Part shown: one piece after another, positions 1 to 8,157 of the stretch
Numbering within the stretch: position 1 is the stretch's first letter
Layout: each line of letters begins with the position of its first letter
NCBI GenBank assembly: GCA_017999435.1
Contig: JAGNLV010000002.1
Location: forward strand, 62,001-126,000
From: Candidatus Zixiibacteriota bacterium
GTDB lineage: Bacteria > Zixibacteria > MSB-5A5 > GN15 > FEB-12
Direction of reading: 5' to 3'
Length of the DNA stretch: 64,000 nt
Position numbers and translations under genes: made by a program
The notes under the pieces: generated by a model
Told to the model about the DNA's origin: nothing
Databases searched by the model: none
Seen by the model: the letters and a program-made list of their open reading frames with translations, nothing else

Positions 1-206
1 ATAGTTAATATTGGTCTATATATCGCCGCCATGCATACAAGTCGCGCTTGCCTTACGTCTCCCCAGTTATGAGCATCACTCTTCGGACCCGGATCCATGC
101 TAACATGCTTGAACAATGTGATCCGATAGGGCCAGAGTCAATTGAAGTCATTCATCTCAGTTACCATTTCGACGGTACGGCATCCCGGATATCACCTGTT
201 AACTTG
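1..206. other. non-coding stretch, nothing recognised
   Basis: Moderate-GC sequence at the window start with no credible gene. The short open frame at 48-239 has no ribosome binding site and no recognisable protein features. The stretch leads into the promoter of the truncated kinase. Confidence 0.5.
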
Positions 207-235
207 TTGCCCGGATTGTCAATAACTTCTATATT
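207..235 (+). promoter_or_regulatory. sigma70-like promoter of truncated kinase A
   Basis: TTGCCC (207-212) and TATATT (230-235) are separated by exactly 17 bases. The same arrangement, TTGCCC-N17-TATTTT, stands at 7387-7415 before the kinase remnant there, in otherwise diverged DNA. This paired conservation supports a real promoter. It would drive the kinase fragment and the secreted protein after it. Confidence 0.55.
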
Positions 236-255
236 ATAGCAGGCCTTAGGCAACC

Positions 256-272
256 GGCGGAGTCAGTCCGCC
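256..272 (+). promoter_or_regulatory. 5' leader hairpin before kinase A
   Basis: GGCGGA (256-261) and TCCGCC (267-272) form a 6-bp stem with a 5-base loop in the untranslated leader. The homologous leader at 7436-7453 keeps the hairpin (GGCGG/CCGCC) with a different loop. Its role is unknown; it lies about 20 bases before the GTG start and could affect translation. Confidence 0.35.
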
Positions 273-293
273 ACTACCGGGAGATTGTCGATC

Positions 294-899
294 GTGCCGG
301 AAAGCGATTCAGACGACAAGACCCGATCGTGCACTCAGCTTCAGAAGGACATCCAGATCGGGCATTATCGCATCATCGAGCGCATCGGCGCTGGTGGCAT
401 GGGGGAAGTGTATCTGGCTGAGGATACGGAGCTGAATCGAAAAGTCGCACTCAAGTTCCTTCCTCCCCATCTCTGTCAGGATGCGGACTGTCGCGCCCGG
501 TTCAAGAGCGAAACGCAGGCGGCGGCGAGGCTCGATCACCCTAACATCGTTGCGGTTCATGAGGTCGGCGAGTACCAAGGTCGGCCGTTCTTCTCCATGC
601 AGCACATCGAGGGGCAGTCGCTCAAGGAAGTGATTTCTGACAGGTCAGTTCCTATCGATCGCGTTCTCGAAATTGGGATTCAAGTGTGTGACGGTCTTCA
701 GGCGGCGCACGAAAAGGGGATCACCCACCGTGACATCAAGCCGTCGAACATCCTGATCGATTCGCACGGCAGAGCGCGAATCGTCGATTTTGGTCTGGCG
801 TCTGTACTTGGACTGGATCACAAAGAACAGCTGTTGTATCTACATGACGATTTGAGAGGAGAGCTAACCAGATGTCCCGTAATCGTGCCTCACAGTTAG
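294..899 (+). pseudogene. truncated PknB-type Ser/Thr kinase (N-lobe plus catalytic loop only)
   Basis: Reads as the first half of a bacterial Hanks-type kinase: glycine loop GAGGMG, VALK lysine, catalytic HRDIKPSN and DFG are all visible. Just after DFGLAS the kinase match stops and the frame runs into an unrelated tail ending at 899, so the activation segment, APE motif and helices F-I are missing. The 201-residue product is unlikely to phosphorylate anything. The GTG at 294 is chosen because GGGAG lies about 10 bases upstream and this GTG is conserved in the remnant at 7474. Its last bases overlap the start of the next gene at 872, whose own ribosome binding site lies inside this tail. The arrangement looks like a recombination junction near position 810 that joined a kinase 5' end to a different gene. 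It may still be translated as a leader. Confidence 0.8.
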
Positions 900-2788
900 T
901 AGTTCTATTGTTCTTGCTGAGTACCCTTTCTGGGCTTGGAAGGGGACAGGAAGCGCAGACGGTCAATTGGCTCTCTTTTGATGAAGGCCTCAGACTAGCC
1001 AAAGCCGAGGGGAGGCCTCTGTTCCTATTCATAGGAGGTGAAGGCTGTCCAGAGTGCCCTCAGTATGAATCTGAAGTCATCCTTGGCGAAGACCTGCTTT
1101 CTGATCGGTGGGTGACGGCCAAAGCGCTGAAGATGTCGCAGTACGAGATCATTGGCTCACTCCAGGTCTCTCCGGAGGATATAAAGCGTTTTCCTCTGCC
1201 TGAACAATTCAAATCAATAGAGCTACCTGCAGTAGTGATGATAGCAATATCGGGTGAGGTCTGCGGGCCATACGTGGGACCGTTAACTCGAGATCAGCTG
1301 TACTGGACAGCGTCGGCAGTAGAGGATTGGAGCCTTCTTAACAAAGAAACCAGGAAGAAGCTCACTCGACATCCGTACAGCGTGGATGAGGTCGCACAGA
1401 CGTCGAAGGGTATCAAGCAGTTGGGTAGCCCGCTTCTTGGGGCTCCGTTCGGTGGACCCCTTGTTCATTCTGACACAAGTTCAACCAAGCAGCAGCCACT
1501 TACGTCGATTTTCGGAGGGGCACAATCTGGCGAAGTCAAGATCAGCGGGGCTGGAGGACAACTCGACGAATTGGCTGCGGCTGTCGCAGCCCACCCCGAC
1601 GATTCAGACAGCCGCTGGAAGATTGCAAATCTCCTGGAATACCAAGGTAGGTATCGGGAGGCTCTCACTCATTATCGGTGGATCGCCGGGGACTCCGCTC
1701 AAGTGGGGATTAGCGATAAGCGCCGCCGCGAGGCGAAGCTCCATTTGGCCACATGCGAATTCCTGGAACAGGCGGCGACGAAGGGAAAAGCATCTTCAGC
1801 TAACAAGGGAGTCTCCGAACAGGTTGCTTCAGGGCAGGTCGTTCCGAAGGGCAATCCTGAGAGTAATATTGTGCAGTCGGTGTTCCCGGAGTCTGCTCAG
1901 GAATATTCCACTGACCGTCCGGAATGGGGATATCTGGAGCACCTGGTCGCTGCTGTAGCCGTGGCAGGCGGAGTGACATTGGCTGGAGGGAATGATTCTG
2001 AGATACAGTCGGCCCTCAGTTACCTTTGCTACTGGCAGTCGTCACCGTTAACGGACGACGCTGAGCTACGAAATCGCATAGTCGCGGGAATAGTGTCGTA
2101 TCTGGTTTCAGAGATATCGGGGAAGCAATTGCGGCCAAGGGTGGATTCATTGATGAGTGAGGCAGGATACGAGACGGTGGAAGTGCTACCTCAAGACATG
2201 CCTGAAAGCCCAGAAGCGTCGGCAATGGAACAGGAGTTCAAGACGACACCAGCTCCGAGTCAGCATGCTTATGAAATCGGTGGTCGCCTAAGAGTAATCG
2301 AGGTGAGTTCCGGTAATAGCATTTCTGGCACGTATCAGTACGGGGTTGATACATCCTATGTAAACATGGGAGTTGGGCAAGTGAATAGGACAGCGACGAC
2401 ATTGACAGTAGACGGAACGGAAATCAGATTTAGCAAGTCCACTACCATGTATTGGCCCGGAGGACCTATGCTCAATTCCTCGGCGTTTGGACAAGTAATA
2501 AAGGTCAGCAACACGGCCTTCACATCAAGAATACTTGAAATGGGCACGGGTCGACTTGTGAACGGGGTCGCGGATGTCACTTGGGTCACAACTACCGATA
2601 CGGAGGCTCACATCTGGGAGGAAGTATCGGGAGATAAGACGACAAGAAAGAATGTGCCCGCAAGTACTGATCGTCGTGAAGGTCCACACTTCACGATAAC
2701 GGATATTCACCTCACCGAGAGCGGCGATTTACAGGTAACAGGAAAGTACAATGGTGTTTCGTCGACTACGATCTGGAAGCGCAGGTAG
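872..2788 (+). CDS. secreted thioredoxin-fold protein with TPR-like segment
   Basis: A 638-residue exported protein. It starts at ATG 872, preceded by GAGAGGAG, with a signal peptide over about residues 1-25. Residues about 30-130 resemble the thioredoxin-like domain of DUF255/thioredoxin_7 proteins, with a GCPECPQ motif in place of the usual CxxC loop and a following E-S-E-V-I segment. Around residues 230-270 there is a TPR-like unit (DDSDSRWKIANLLEYQGRY). The C-terminal third is a beta-rich region with no family I recognise. It probably acts in the periplasm or at the surface. The gene directly follows the truncated kinase and may share its promoter. I am confident it is coding and exported; a redox role is an inference from the fold. 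Confidence 0.7.
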   Translation: MSRNRASQLVVLLFLLSTLSGLGRGQEAQTVNWLSFDEGLRLAKAEGRPLFLFIGGEGCPECPQYESEVILGEDLLSDRWVTAKALKMSQYEIIGSLQVSPEDIKRFPLPEQFKSIELPAVVMIAISGEVCGPYVGPLTRDQLYWTASAVEDWSLLNKETRKKLTRHPYSVDEVAQTSKGIKQLGSPLLGAPFGGPLVHSDTSSTKQQPLTSIFGGAQSGEVKISGAGGQLDELAAAVAAHPDDSDSRWKIANLLEYQGRYREALTHYRWIAGDSAQVGISDKRRREAKLHLATCEFLEQAATKGKASSANKGVSEQVASGQVVPKGNPESNIVQSVFPESAQEYSTDRPEWGYLEHLVAAVAVAGGVTLAGGNDSEIQSALSYLCYWQSSPLTDDAELRNRIVAGIVSYLVSEISGKQLRPRVDSLMSEAGYETVEVLPQDMPESPEASAMEQEFKTTPAPSQHAYEIGGRLRVIEVSSGNSISGTYQYGVDTSYVNMGVGQVNRTATTLTVDGTEIRFSKSTTMYWPGGPMLNSSAFGQVIKVSNTAFTSRILEMGTGRLVNGVADVTWVTTTDTEAHIWEEVSGDKTTRKNVPASTDRREGPHFTITDIHLTESGDLQVTGKYNGVSSTTIWKRR

Positions 2789-2960
2789 AATGAGTCGGTG
2801 TCAGGTTGCCTGCACGAAAGTGCGTCTTGTATGTTGTTTCGTCAATCTCGACTGAGGGCGAAACAAACGATTACTTTTGCCAGGTGTTGGCTATGACTAT
2901 TCATGACGCTGAGATTTCTTGCGAAAAGTAAGAATACGGCGGCCAATGCGGGAGGTTTGT

Positions 2961-5147
2961 ATGCGCCGAGAAGATCGAAAGCTCAATGTAACGTCTATCT
3001 GGCCCTTAGTCCTTGCTTTCTTGGGCCTCTGCGGATTTTGTTCGGCTGATTGCCAATATCGATCGCACAATGAGCAGGTGGCGCGACAGGCTTTCCAAGA
3101 CGCCTTAAATGATTTCCCTTTCAGCAAGATTCAGGAGTGCTTGGATGACCCCCTTTTTCAAGATTCTCTCGCAAATCACCCTGATGTCTTGGCGATGATT
3201 CATCTCTTGAATTCGAAAGCAGCCAACAATACTGAACTCAACGAGAATTCTGAGGGTTACAGTCCTGATCTGGAGTCATCGAACTCTGGCAGAGTTCGAA
3301 CCCCGTACAGAGTTCATGTGGACGAAAGCGGGGGTACGCATTACTACGTCGGGGAGTCAGGAAACGGCAATCAGACGAGCTGGACGGAAGTTGACTACGA
3401 CCCGCGCCCCGAGGGTGAAATAGGAGAATTAGACGAAAACGGAGATCGCGTCGGCCTATCTGGCCGCGATGCTGGTTCTGGCATTGGTTTCGGCGGTCAC
3501 GAGGCAAGTGAATCGGGTGCAAGCGAAGATCCTGAGCATTTCTTCTGTGGGATGTTGTTCGCTTCGTCTTCCCTAACAGACACAAAGGCGTCCAATGTCA
3601 TGGCAATGGCTGGTTTGGTCAAGGCGGTATCCTCGTTGCCGTGCAATGTGAAACTCGATTTGGCCGAGCCTCTCGGCGAAGCAGGTGCTCCAACCATCAT
3701 ACTAACGAGGAATGGCGTGAACGTTGCGACTATGTCTGGCGAGGACGCTAGGGATTTGGATGACTTTCGCAGTGAGATACAGCGGTATCTATCTGACGCG
3801 GAAGCCTACAAGAATTCTCTTAGTAACCAGAAGAGAGATCAGCAGGAATTCAGTGAATGGTTGAGACAGGAAATGAACAATCTTCGTAGAGACTGGGAGG
3901 CAAACAGGAAGGCGAGTGCTCAGAGCAGTCAAAGAAATACTGTTCCGGCGAGCGGCTCCAGCCCAACAAGCTCGAGCACCGAATCAGGGCGCGCCAGTTC
4001 TTCACCAAGTACACCGTCGGATCAAGCTAGCCAGACTCAGCGAGTGTGGCCGAGCACGACTCGGATGAGTGATCTTGAGGGAGGTATCGCGATGCTTGAT
4101 GTAGACGGCCATCCATTCCTCCGGTTTGACACTGACGAGGGGCTCAAGGAGTATCATGATACAGATAAGAATGGCAGGGTTGACTTTGCCGCGAAGTACA
4201 ATGACGATGGCAGTGCGAGATTCGAGAGTGACACTGACGGTGACGGTCGACCTGACTTAGTCTCTGAAGTATCTCCGAGTGGTAAGGAACAATACTCATA
4301 CCCTGAAGACAATCCAGCTGTTTCACCGGTAGAGAATCCACACGCCTCGACGGACATCTCTTCAGCTGTCACTCCGAAGGACTATGGTCATGTGTCCCAC
4401 TTCTACGACAAAGCAATCCCGGGAGCTATTGCGTGGGTTGAAGGATCCGATGCCCGTGGAACTCCAGTTGACCTAAATGGAGACGGCACATTCGGCCCAA
4501 ACGATGCCATAATTCAGGAAACCGAGAATGGGTGGAACTACGTCCCAATTGACGATAATTCAATGAGTGCGTCGGGAGAGATAGGTATCGACGGTCAATC
4601 CGGTTTTCGTTCAGATCATGGAATTTCTGGTGGGGTCGTCCATAGCGAACCTATGCCAGCTATACCGGCGGGTATTGATCCCGAAGAGTATCTCACTCGA
4701 TACACAGATCTTAGGGATGAGGAGTATGCGGCGGACAGACTCTACATCAGTGACGAGGAAGCGGGACACTATCTTGAGAGTCAATTCATGAACGCCGGTT
4801 TGGACGTATTGACAGGTCATGCGCTGGGAGCCTTCGTCACCTCTGTAACCGGGGGAGCAATCGCCTCTGCAGCTTCCCTTGGCGAAGTCTTGCACGCCGG
4901 TTCCTCGTTATACGATGCTGGCGACGCGTTCCTTGCGTCAATGAACGGAGATGCAGATCGAGCGAGACTAGTTGATTTCTACGAGGACGAAGGGAAGTGC
5001 TATTTGGGTCCTGATGCGAGCACATGGTCGGAACAACAGGTTCACCATGCGGCTGAAGATCGGGCAGACAAGTTTATCAAGTATGTGGACGCGAGGAAAA
5101 GGCAGTACGAGGCCTTTCAGGATCTTATGCAGCTCTTTGGCGAATGA
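2961..5147 (+). CDS. secreted protein with EF-hand-like calcium motifs
   Basis: A 728-residue secreted protein. ATG 2961 is chosen because GGGAGG lies five bases upstream and a signal peptide follows immediately (about residues 8-30, ending near FCSADCQ). Residues about 275-330 are charged and helical and may form a coiled coil. A Ser/Thr/Pro-rich linker follows. Three calcium-loop-like stretches then appear: DTDKNGRVDF, DTDGDGRPD and DLNGDGTFGPND, typical of EF-hand or thrombospondin type 3-like repeats. The C-terminal part contains a glycine/alanine-rich segment that may be membrane-active. No enzyme motif is visible. It probably works outside the cytoplasm in adhesion or structure. Codon use fits the surrounding moderate-GC island. 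Confidence 0.65.
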   Translation: MRREDRKLNVTSIWPLVLAFLGLCGFCSADCQYRSHNEQVARQAFQDALNDFPFSKIQECLDDPLFQDSLANHPDVLAMIHLLNSKAANNTELNENSEGYSPDLESSNSGRVRTPYRVHVDESGGTHYYVGESGNGNQTSWTEVDYDPRPEGEIGELDENGDRVGLSGRDAGSGIGFGGHEASESGASEDPEHFFCGMLFASSSLTDTKASNVMAMAGLVKAVSSLPCNVKLDLAEPLGEAGAPTIILTRNGVNVATMSGEDARDLDDFRSEIQRYLSDAEAYKNSLSNQKRDQQEFSEWLRQEMNNLRRDWEANRKASAQSSQRNTVPASGSSPTSSSTESGRASSSPSTPSDQASQTQRVWPSTTRMSDLEGGIAMLDVDGHPFLRFDTDEGLKEYHDTDKNGRVDFAAKYNDDGSARFESDTDGDGRPDLVSEVSPSGKEQYSYPEDNPAVSPVENPHASTDISSAVTPKDYGHVSHFYDKAIPGAIAWVEGSDARGTPVDLNGDGTFGPNDAIIQETENGWNYVPIDDNSMSASGEIGIDGQSGFRSDHGISGGVVHSEPMPAIPAGIDPEEYLTRYTDLRDEEYAADRLYISDEEAGHYLESQFMNAGLDVLTGHALGAFVTSVTGGAIASAASLGEVLHAGSSLYDAGDAFLASMNGDADRARLVDFYEDEGKCYLGPDASTWSEQQVHHAAEDRADKFIKYVDARKRQYEAFQDLMQLFGE

Positions 5148-5805
5148 CAGATTGAACTCCTTGAATCGGTTTCCCGTAAGCAGGATCGAGTCATCGCTGA
5201 GCTTGAAGTCACAGTCGGCAGGACCGAACTCGATCCTGTGTGAATTGCCACAGCGGTCATTGCGGTCAGGAGTTGAATGTTGTCTATCGCAGTCAGAAGG
5301 GGATAAGGGAAGGTGACATGAAGACTGCAAAGCAAGGCGCTGATCAAATAGCGCTGCCGTCCACAACAGCATTCAACCGTGATCTGACACTCACAATCTG
5401 CAACTCCTGCAGTCAGACTGGTGACGATAGAAGCTCGGCGCGGTATCGGAATTGCTCGTTTTCTGAGTCGTCGCCTTTGATCTCGTGTCTGGTATACGGA
5501 ACAATGGTGCTACATCACGATTGTCTTTTACGAAGTCTCAACGAACCTGGCTCAGTTGATTGTCATGAAATGGGCAGAAAGCAGCCATCCAGTGAATCGT
5601 AGCTAAGGAGCCTTGATAATGTCGCGCACTTGAAGAACTGCCGTCGGATTGTGGCAGGCGCTGAAGCGTACCGTGTTGGTGGTTGGAGTCGCGGTTTCAA
5701 CGTGATATTGATTGACCCGGATCTTGCCTCAGCGTACATTTTCGCGCAACAGATGGCGTAGTGATCGTACCCAAATACTGACTGTATTGGTAAGTAGGAG
5801 CGTCC
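5148..5805. other. 658-bp gap, possible decayed gene remnants
   Basis: No credible complete gene. On the minus strand a frame stays open from about 5350 down across 5150 and reads like ordinary protein (for example KLSDDSILLTGNRF), but it has no start signal and runs into the end of the plus-strand gene. It may be a fragment of a lost gene. The right end holds the ribosome binding site (TAGGAG) of the kinase remnant at 5806. Confidence 0.35.
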
Positions 5806-5958
5806 ATGAGTGATAATCTTGATGACGACGTTACCAAGAGCATGATCCGTCTAGCGGCTGGCCGGACGACCGCCATTTCACGGTGCTGAGTCAGACCGGG
5901 GCAGGGGGCATGGGCGAGGAATATTCGTCAGCGAGGATGTGACCCTACCATGTATGCA
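5806..5958 (+). pseudogene. frameshifted Ser/Thr kinase N-terminal remnant (C)
   Basis: Starts with TAGGAG-N5-ATG and reads MSDNLDDDVTKSMIRLAAG, then fails. Adding one base near 5872 restores the kinase line GHFTVLSQTGAGGMGE. A further shift near 5923 gives FVSEDVTL, ending at a TAA near 5960. This matches the start of the intact kinase at 8158, which has a similar acidic leader, then AAGKSVGHFT and GAGGMG. Only the leader, glycine loop and first strands are left. The remnant ends at the ATG of the next gene, repeating the pattern of a kinase 5' end fused to an unrelated gene. Confidence 0.75.
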
Positions 5959-6996
5959 TTAATCGGAAGGGAGCGAGGAGATCGTCTCCGCTGGGCTCTC
6001 AAAGCCGGCACATATGCAATTGGACGACGGGATGATTGTGATCTCTAGTTGTCGGATTCAACTGTTTCCCGAATCCATGCCTCAATCGAAGTGTCCTCCG
6101 ACGGTGGAGCGACGGTCACTGACCTGGGAAGCTCTAACGGCACCTATCTGAACGGGAGAAGGATTTGCTCCCCTGCTAGTCTGCCGCTTGGCAGCCTTCT
6201 CGGTGTCGCTAACGTTAAGCTCCTCTTTGTTGACGACAATGTGTCAGATGCCATCTCGCACACCATGCTCGATTTTCAAGAAGACATCGATCGGGCGTCG
6301 CGAATTGAAAGGAAACTGATTACCAGGTCACCAGTTTGCCCCGAGGGCTATCTGTTGTCATCCTATTTGGATCAATGTAGTATGGTTGGCGGTGACATGT
6401 ACGATGTAACTCAACTGGCCAGTGGGGACACAGCCATCATGATAGGTGATGCTGTCGGCCATGGCATCGGCGCCTCAGTGTTGATGGCTTATGTACTCGC
6501 CTCCTATCGTACTCAGTGCTACCTGGGGGACTTCGAACCGGGCAAGGCGATTGCGGTCATATCTCAGCTGCTGTACCAATACACTGATCCCTCACATTTT
6601 ATTACCGCTTTGATCGCTGTCTTGGAAGGTGGAAGCGGTCGGCTGCGATATGCAAATGCCGGCCACAACTCTCCAATCATAGTACGCTCAGACGGCTTAA
6701 CAGAACGGTTGAATGCGACCGGCACTCCTGCTGGCATACTGGATGGTCTGCAGTGGAACGAAGACGTTGTCAGACTTAACCGGGGGGATTTGCTATTCCT
6801 TTTTACCGATGGATTGATCGAGACCAGCCGTGGAGGAGAATTGTTTGGCGAGGAGCGACTTGTCTCTGCGCTCTCGGCCGCCCGAGACGAATCGCCGGAG
6901 CGAACCATCAGGCTCGTGAATGAGGAAGTTCAGAAGTTTGCGGGCGATGGAGTCAGGGACGACGACACAACCATGATGGCAATCAAGAGGCTGTAG
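5950..6996 (+). pseudogene. FHA domain-SpoIIE/PP2C phosphatase, interrupted by in-frame TAG
   Basis: From ATG 5950 the frame encodes the start of an FHA phosphothreonine-binding domain (AGTYAIGRRDDCDL), meets TAG at 6046-6048, then continues in the same frame with LSDSTVSRIHASIEV and DLGSSNGTYLNGR. The FHA fold is thus intact apart from one codon. The remaining roughly 220 residues are an RsbU/SpoIIE-type PPM phosphatase with GGDMYDV, GDAVGHGIGAS, LFTDGLIETS and a DDDTTMM end, so the metal-binding aspartates are present. Such proteins reverse Ser/Thr kinase signalling, which fits the kinase cluster. TTG 6049 could restart translation and spare the phosphatase but would lose the first FHA strands. 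It is either a recent nonsense mutation, a recoded stop or a sequencing error. Confidence 0.8.
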
Positions 6997-7386
6997 ATAG
7001 GCACCTCGCGAGCGTCTCACTTGCTGTGCTCGTAAAGGACAGTGCCTACAGAGGTGCTGTCCGCAGTTTGACTTTGCCAGAGATTACACGAGAGCGCGGG
7101 AAGCGGTTGGATAGACCTCGAACCGGCCTAATGATGTTGGGCGGTCGAATTCGTTTTGCGCGGAGTCGGTCAGACCAAAGTATGAGGGTCGAAACCGAAA
7201 AGGCGTCACGTTTTGGTCACAGGGACTGGAATCTCATAGTTGATGATGTCTAGGATTGTCATTCGAAGTCGATGGAGTCACACACTGAATCCGGTTCACT
7301 TCGCTCCACTCTGCCTAGTGTCTCCCATCATCGCTTTGGTTCCAGCTGTTCACGGGTCGTTGTCCCGCGCCAGTCTTTTTGACTTG
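6997..7386. other. intergenic stretch with a lone att-arm-like site
   Basis: No credible gene; short open frames here lack ribosome binding sites. At 7205-7226 the DNA matches, at 18 of 22 positions by my alignment, the left arm of the attachment-like repeats found at 14.2, 20.2 and 24.2 kb (GTCACGTTTTGGTCACA against GTCACAATTTGGTCACA), without the core and tRNA-like part. Confidence 0.4.
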
Positions 7387-7415
7387 TTGCCCTTATTATC
7401 CAAAACAGCTATTTT
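7387..7415 (+). promoter_or_regulatory. sigma70-like promoter of kinase remnant B
   Basis: TTGCCC (7387-7392), a 17-base spacer and TATTTT (7410-7415), homologous to the promoter at 207-235. A GGCGG/CCGCC leader hairpin follows at 7436-7453. It now points at the kinase remnant and the small membrane protein after it. Confidence 0.5.
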
Positions 7416-7473
7416 GGAGAACGCGTTTGACAACCGGCGGCTCAAAGACCGCCAGAACCGGAGTCTGTCGATC

Positions 7474-7593
7474 GTGCCAGACAGCGACTCAAACGACATT
7501 ACCCGATCGCATGTGCAACTCGCACACGGCAGCATAATCGGGCATCTCCGGACAATCGAGAAGATCGGCGCATTTGACGGTGAAAGAAATTAG
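7474..7593 (+). pseudogene. Ser/Thr kinase N-terminal remnant (B)
   Basis: GTG 7474, preceded by GGAG, begins a peptide (VPDSDSNDITRS, then IGHLRTIEKIGA) that parallels the start of kinase A (VPESDSDDKTRS, then IGHYRIIERIGA). The similarity ends exactly at the glycine loop, where GAGGMG would be expected, and the frame stops at 7593. Promoter, leader hairpin and start codon are all kept, so this is a kinase 5' end without a kinase. A small membrane protein gene begins 48 bases later. Confidence 0.75.
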
Positions 7594-7641
7594 GCGTCAG
7601 GGAATGCTTGGAGCCTTGCGCGAACGAAAGGAGTATGAGTA

Positions 7642-8019
7642 ATGATTCAACTGACTATGAAGGCGTACCGATGGACGGCGCTGATGCTTATGATCATTGT
7701 TATCATCATGGGAGTTATACATCTGGCTCTTATCAGATCTGGCGGACAGGCACTGAGCTTCTTCTTGATGGAGGATGTATTCCTAGTAGCAATCCTGCTG
7801 TTTTTGCTGTCCATGGCTGGTCGACTTCGGGCCCGCGCTGGGACCTTTACAGCTTTTAGGATAATCGCGGGACTGGCGTTCCTATTGAACGCTTATAACG
7901 GGTTTGCACACCCCCGAGGTCATGGTTCGGGGACTGACTGGGTGGCGGTGTGTACGGTCGCTTCAATTAGCGGAGTTTTCGCGCTGATCGTGTCTCCAAA
8001 ATGGGATGCGGTGAAGTAA
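7642..8019 (+). CDS. small membrane protein, four predicted spans
   Basis: A 125-residue hydrophobic protein of unknown family. ATG 7642 sits eight bases after GGAG. Hydrophobic stretches at about residues 10-30, 40-58, 67-85 and 97-118 suggest four transmembrane helices. A short polar loop between the last two contains HPRGHGSG. It lies between a kinase remnant and the intact kinase and may be transcribed from the promoter at 7387. No function can be assigned. Confidence 0.6.
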   Translation: MIQLTMKAYRWTALMLMIIVIIMGVIHLALIRSGGQALSFFLMEDVFLVAILLFLLSMAGRLRARAGTFTAFRIIAGLAFLLNAYNGFAHPRGHGSGTDWVAVCTVASISGVFALIVSPKWDAVK

Positions 8020-8071
8020 GAATTGGTCTCATATAGCGCCACCCGAACGCGGTATTGCCTGATCAATCGGC

Positions 8072-8101
8072 TTGCTTGGTAACAATAGAGAAGTGTATAA
8101 T
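8072..8101 (+). promoter_or_regulatory. promoter of the intact kinase
   Basis: TTGCTT (8072-8077), an 18-base spacer and a perfect TATAAT (8096-8101), about 55 bases before ATG 8158. It would serve the kinase and the small membrane gene at 10815. Confidence 0.5.
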
Positions 8102-8157
8102 CTCCACTGAGAGTCGCTTGAACGAGAACCTTTCACGTGTGATCAGGAACGGCACAA

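Noticed and set aside
7026..7253. Small plus-strand frame after the phosphatase
   Set aside because: No ribosome binding site or domain; it overlaps the lone arm-like site.
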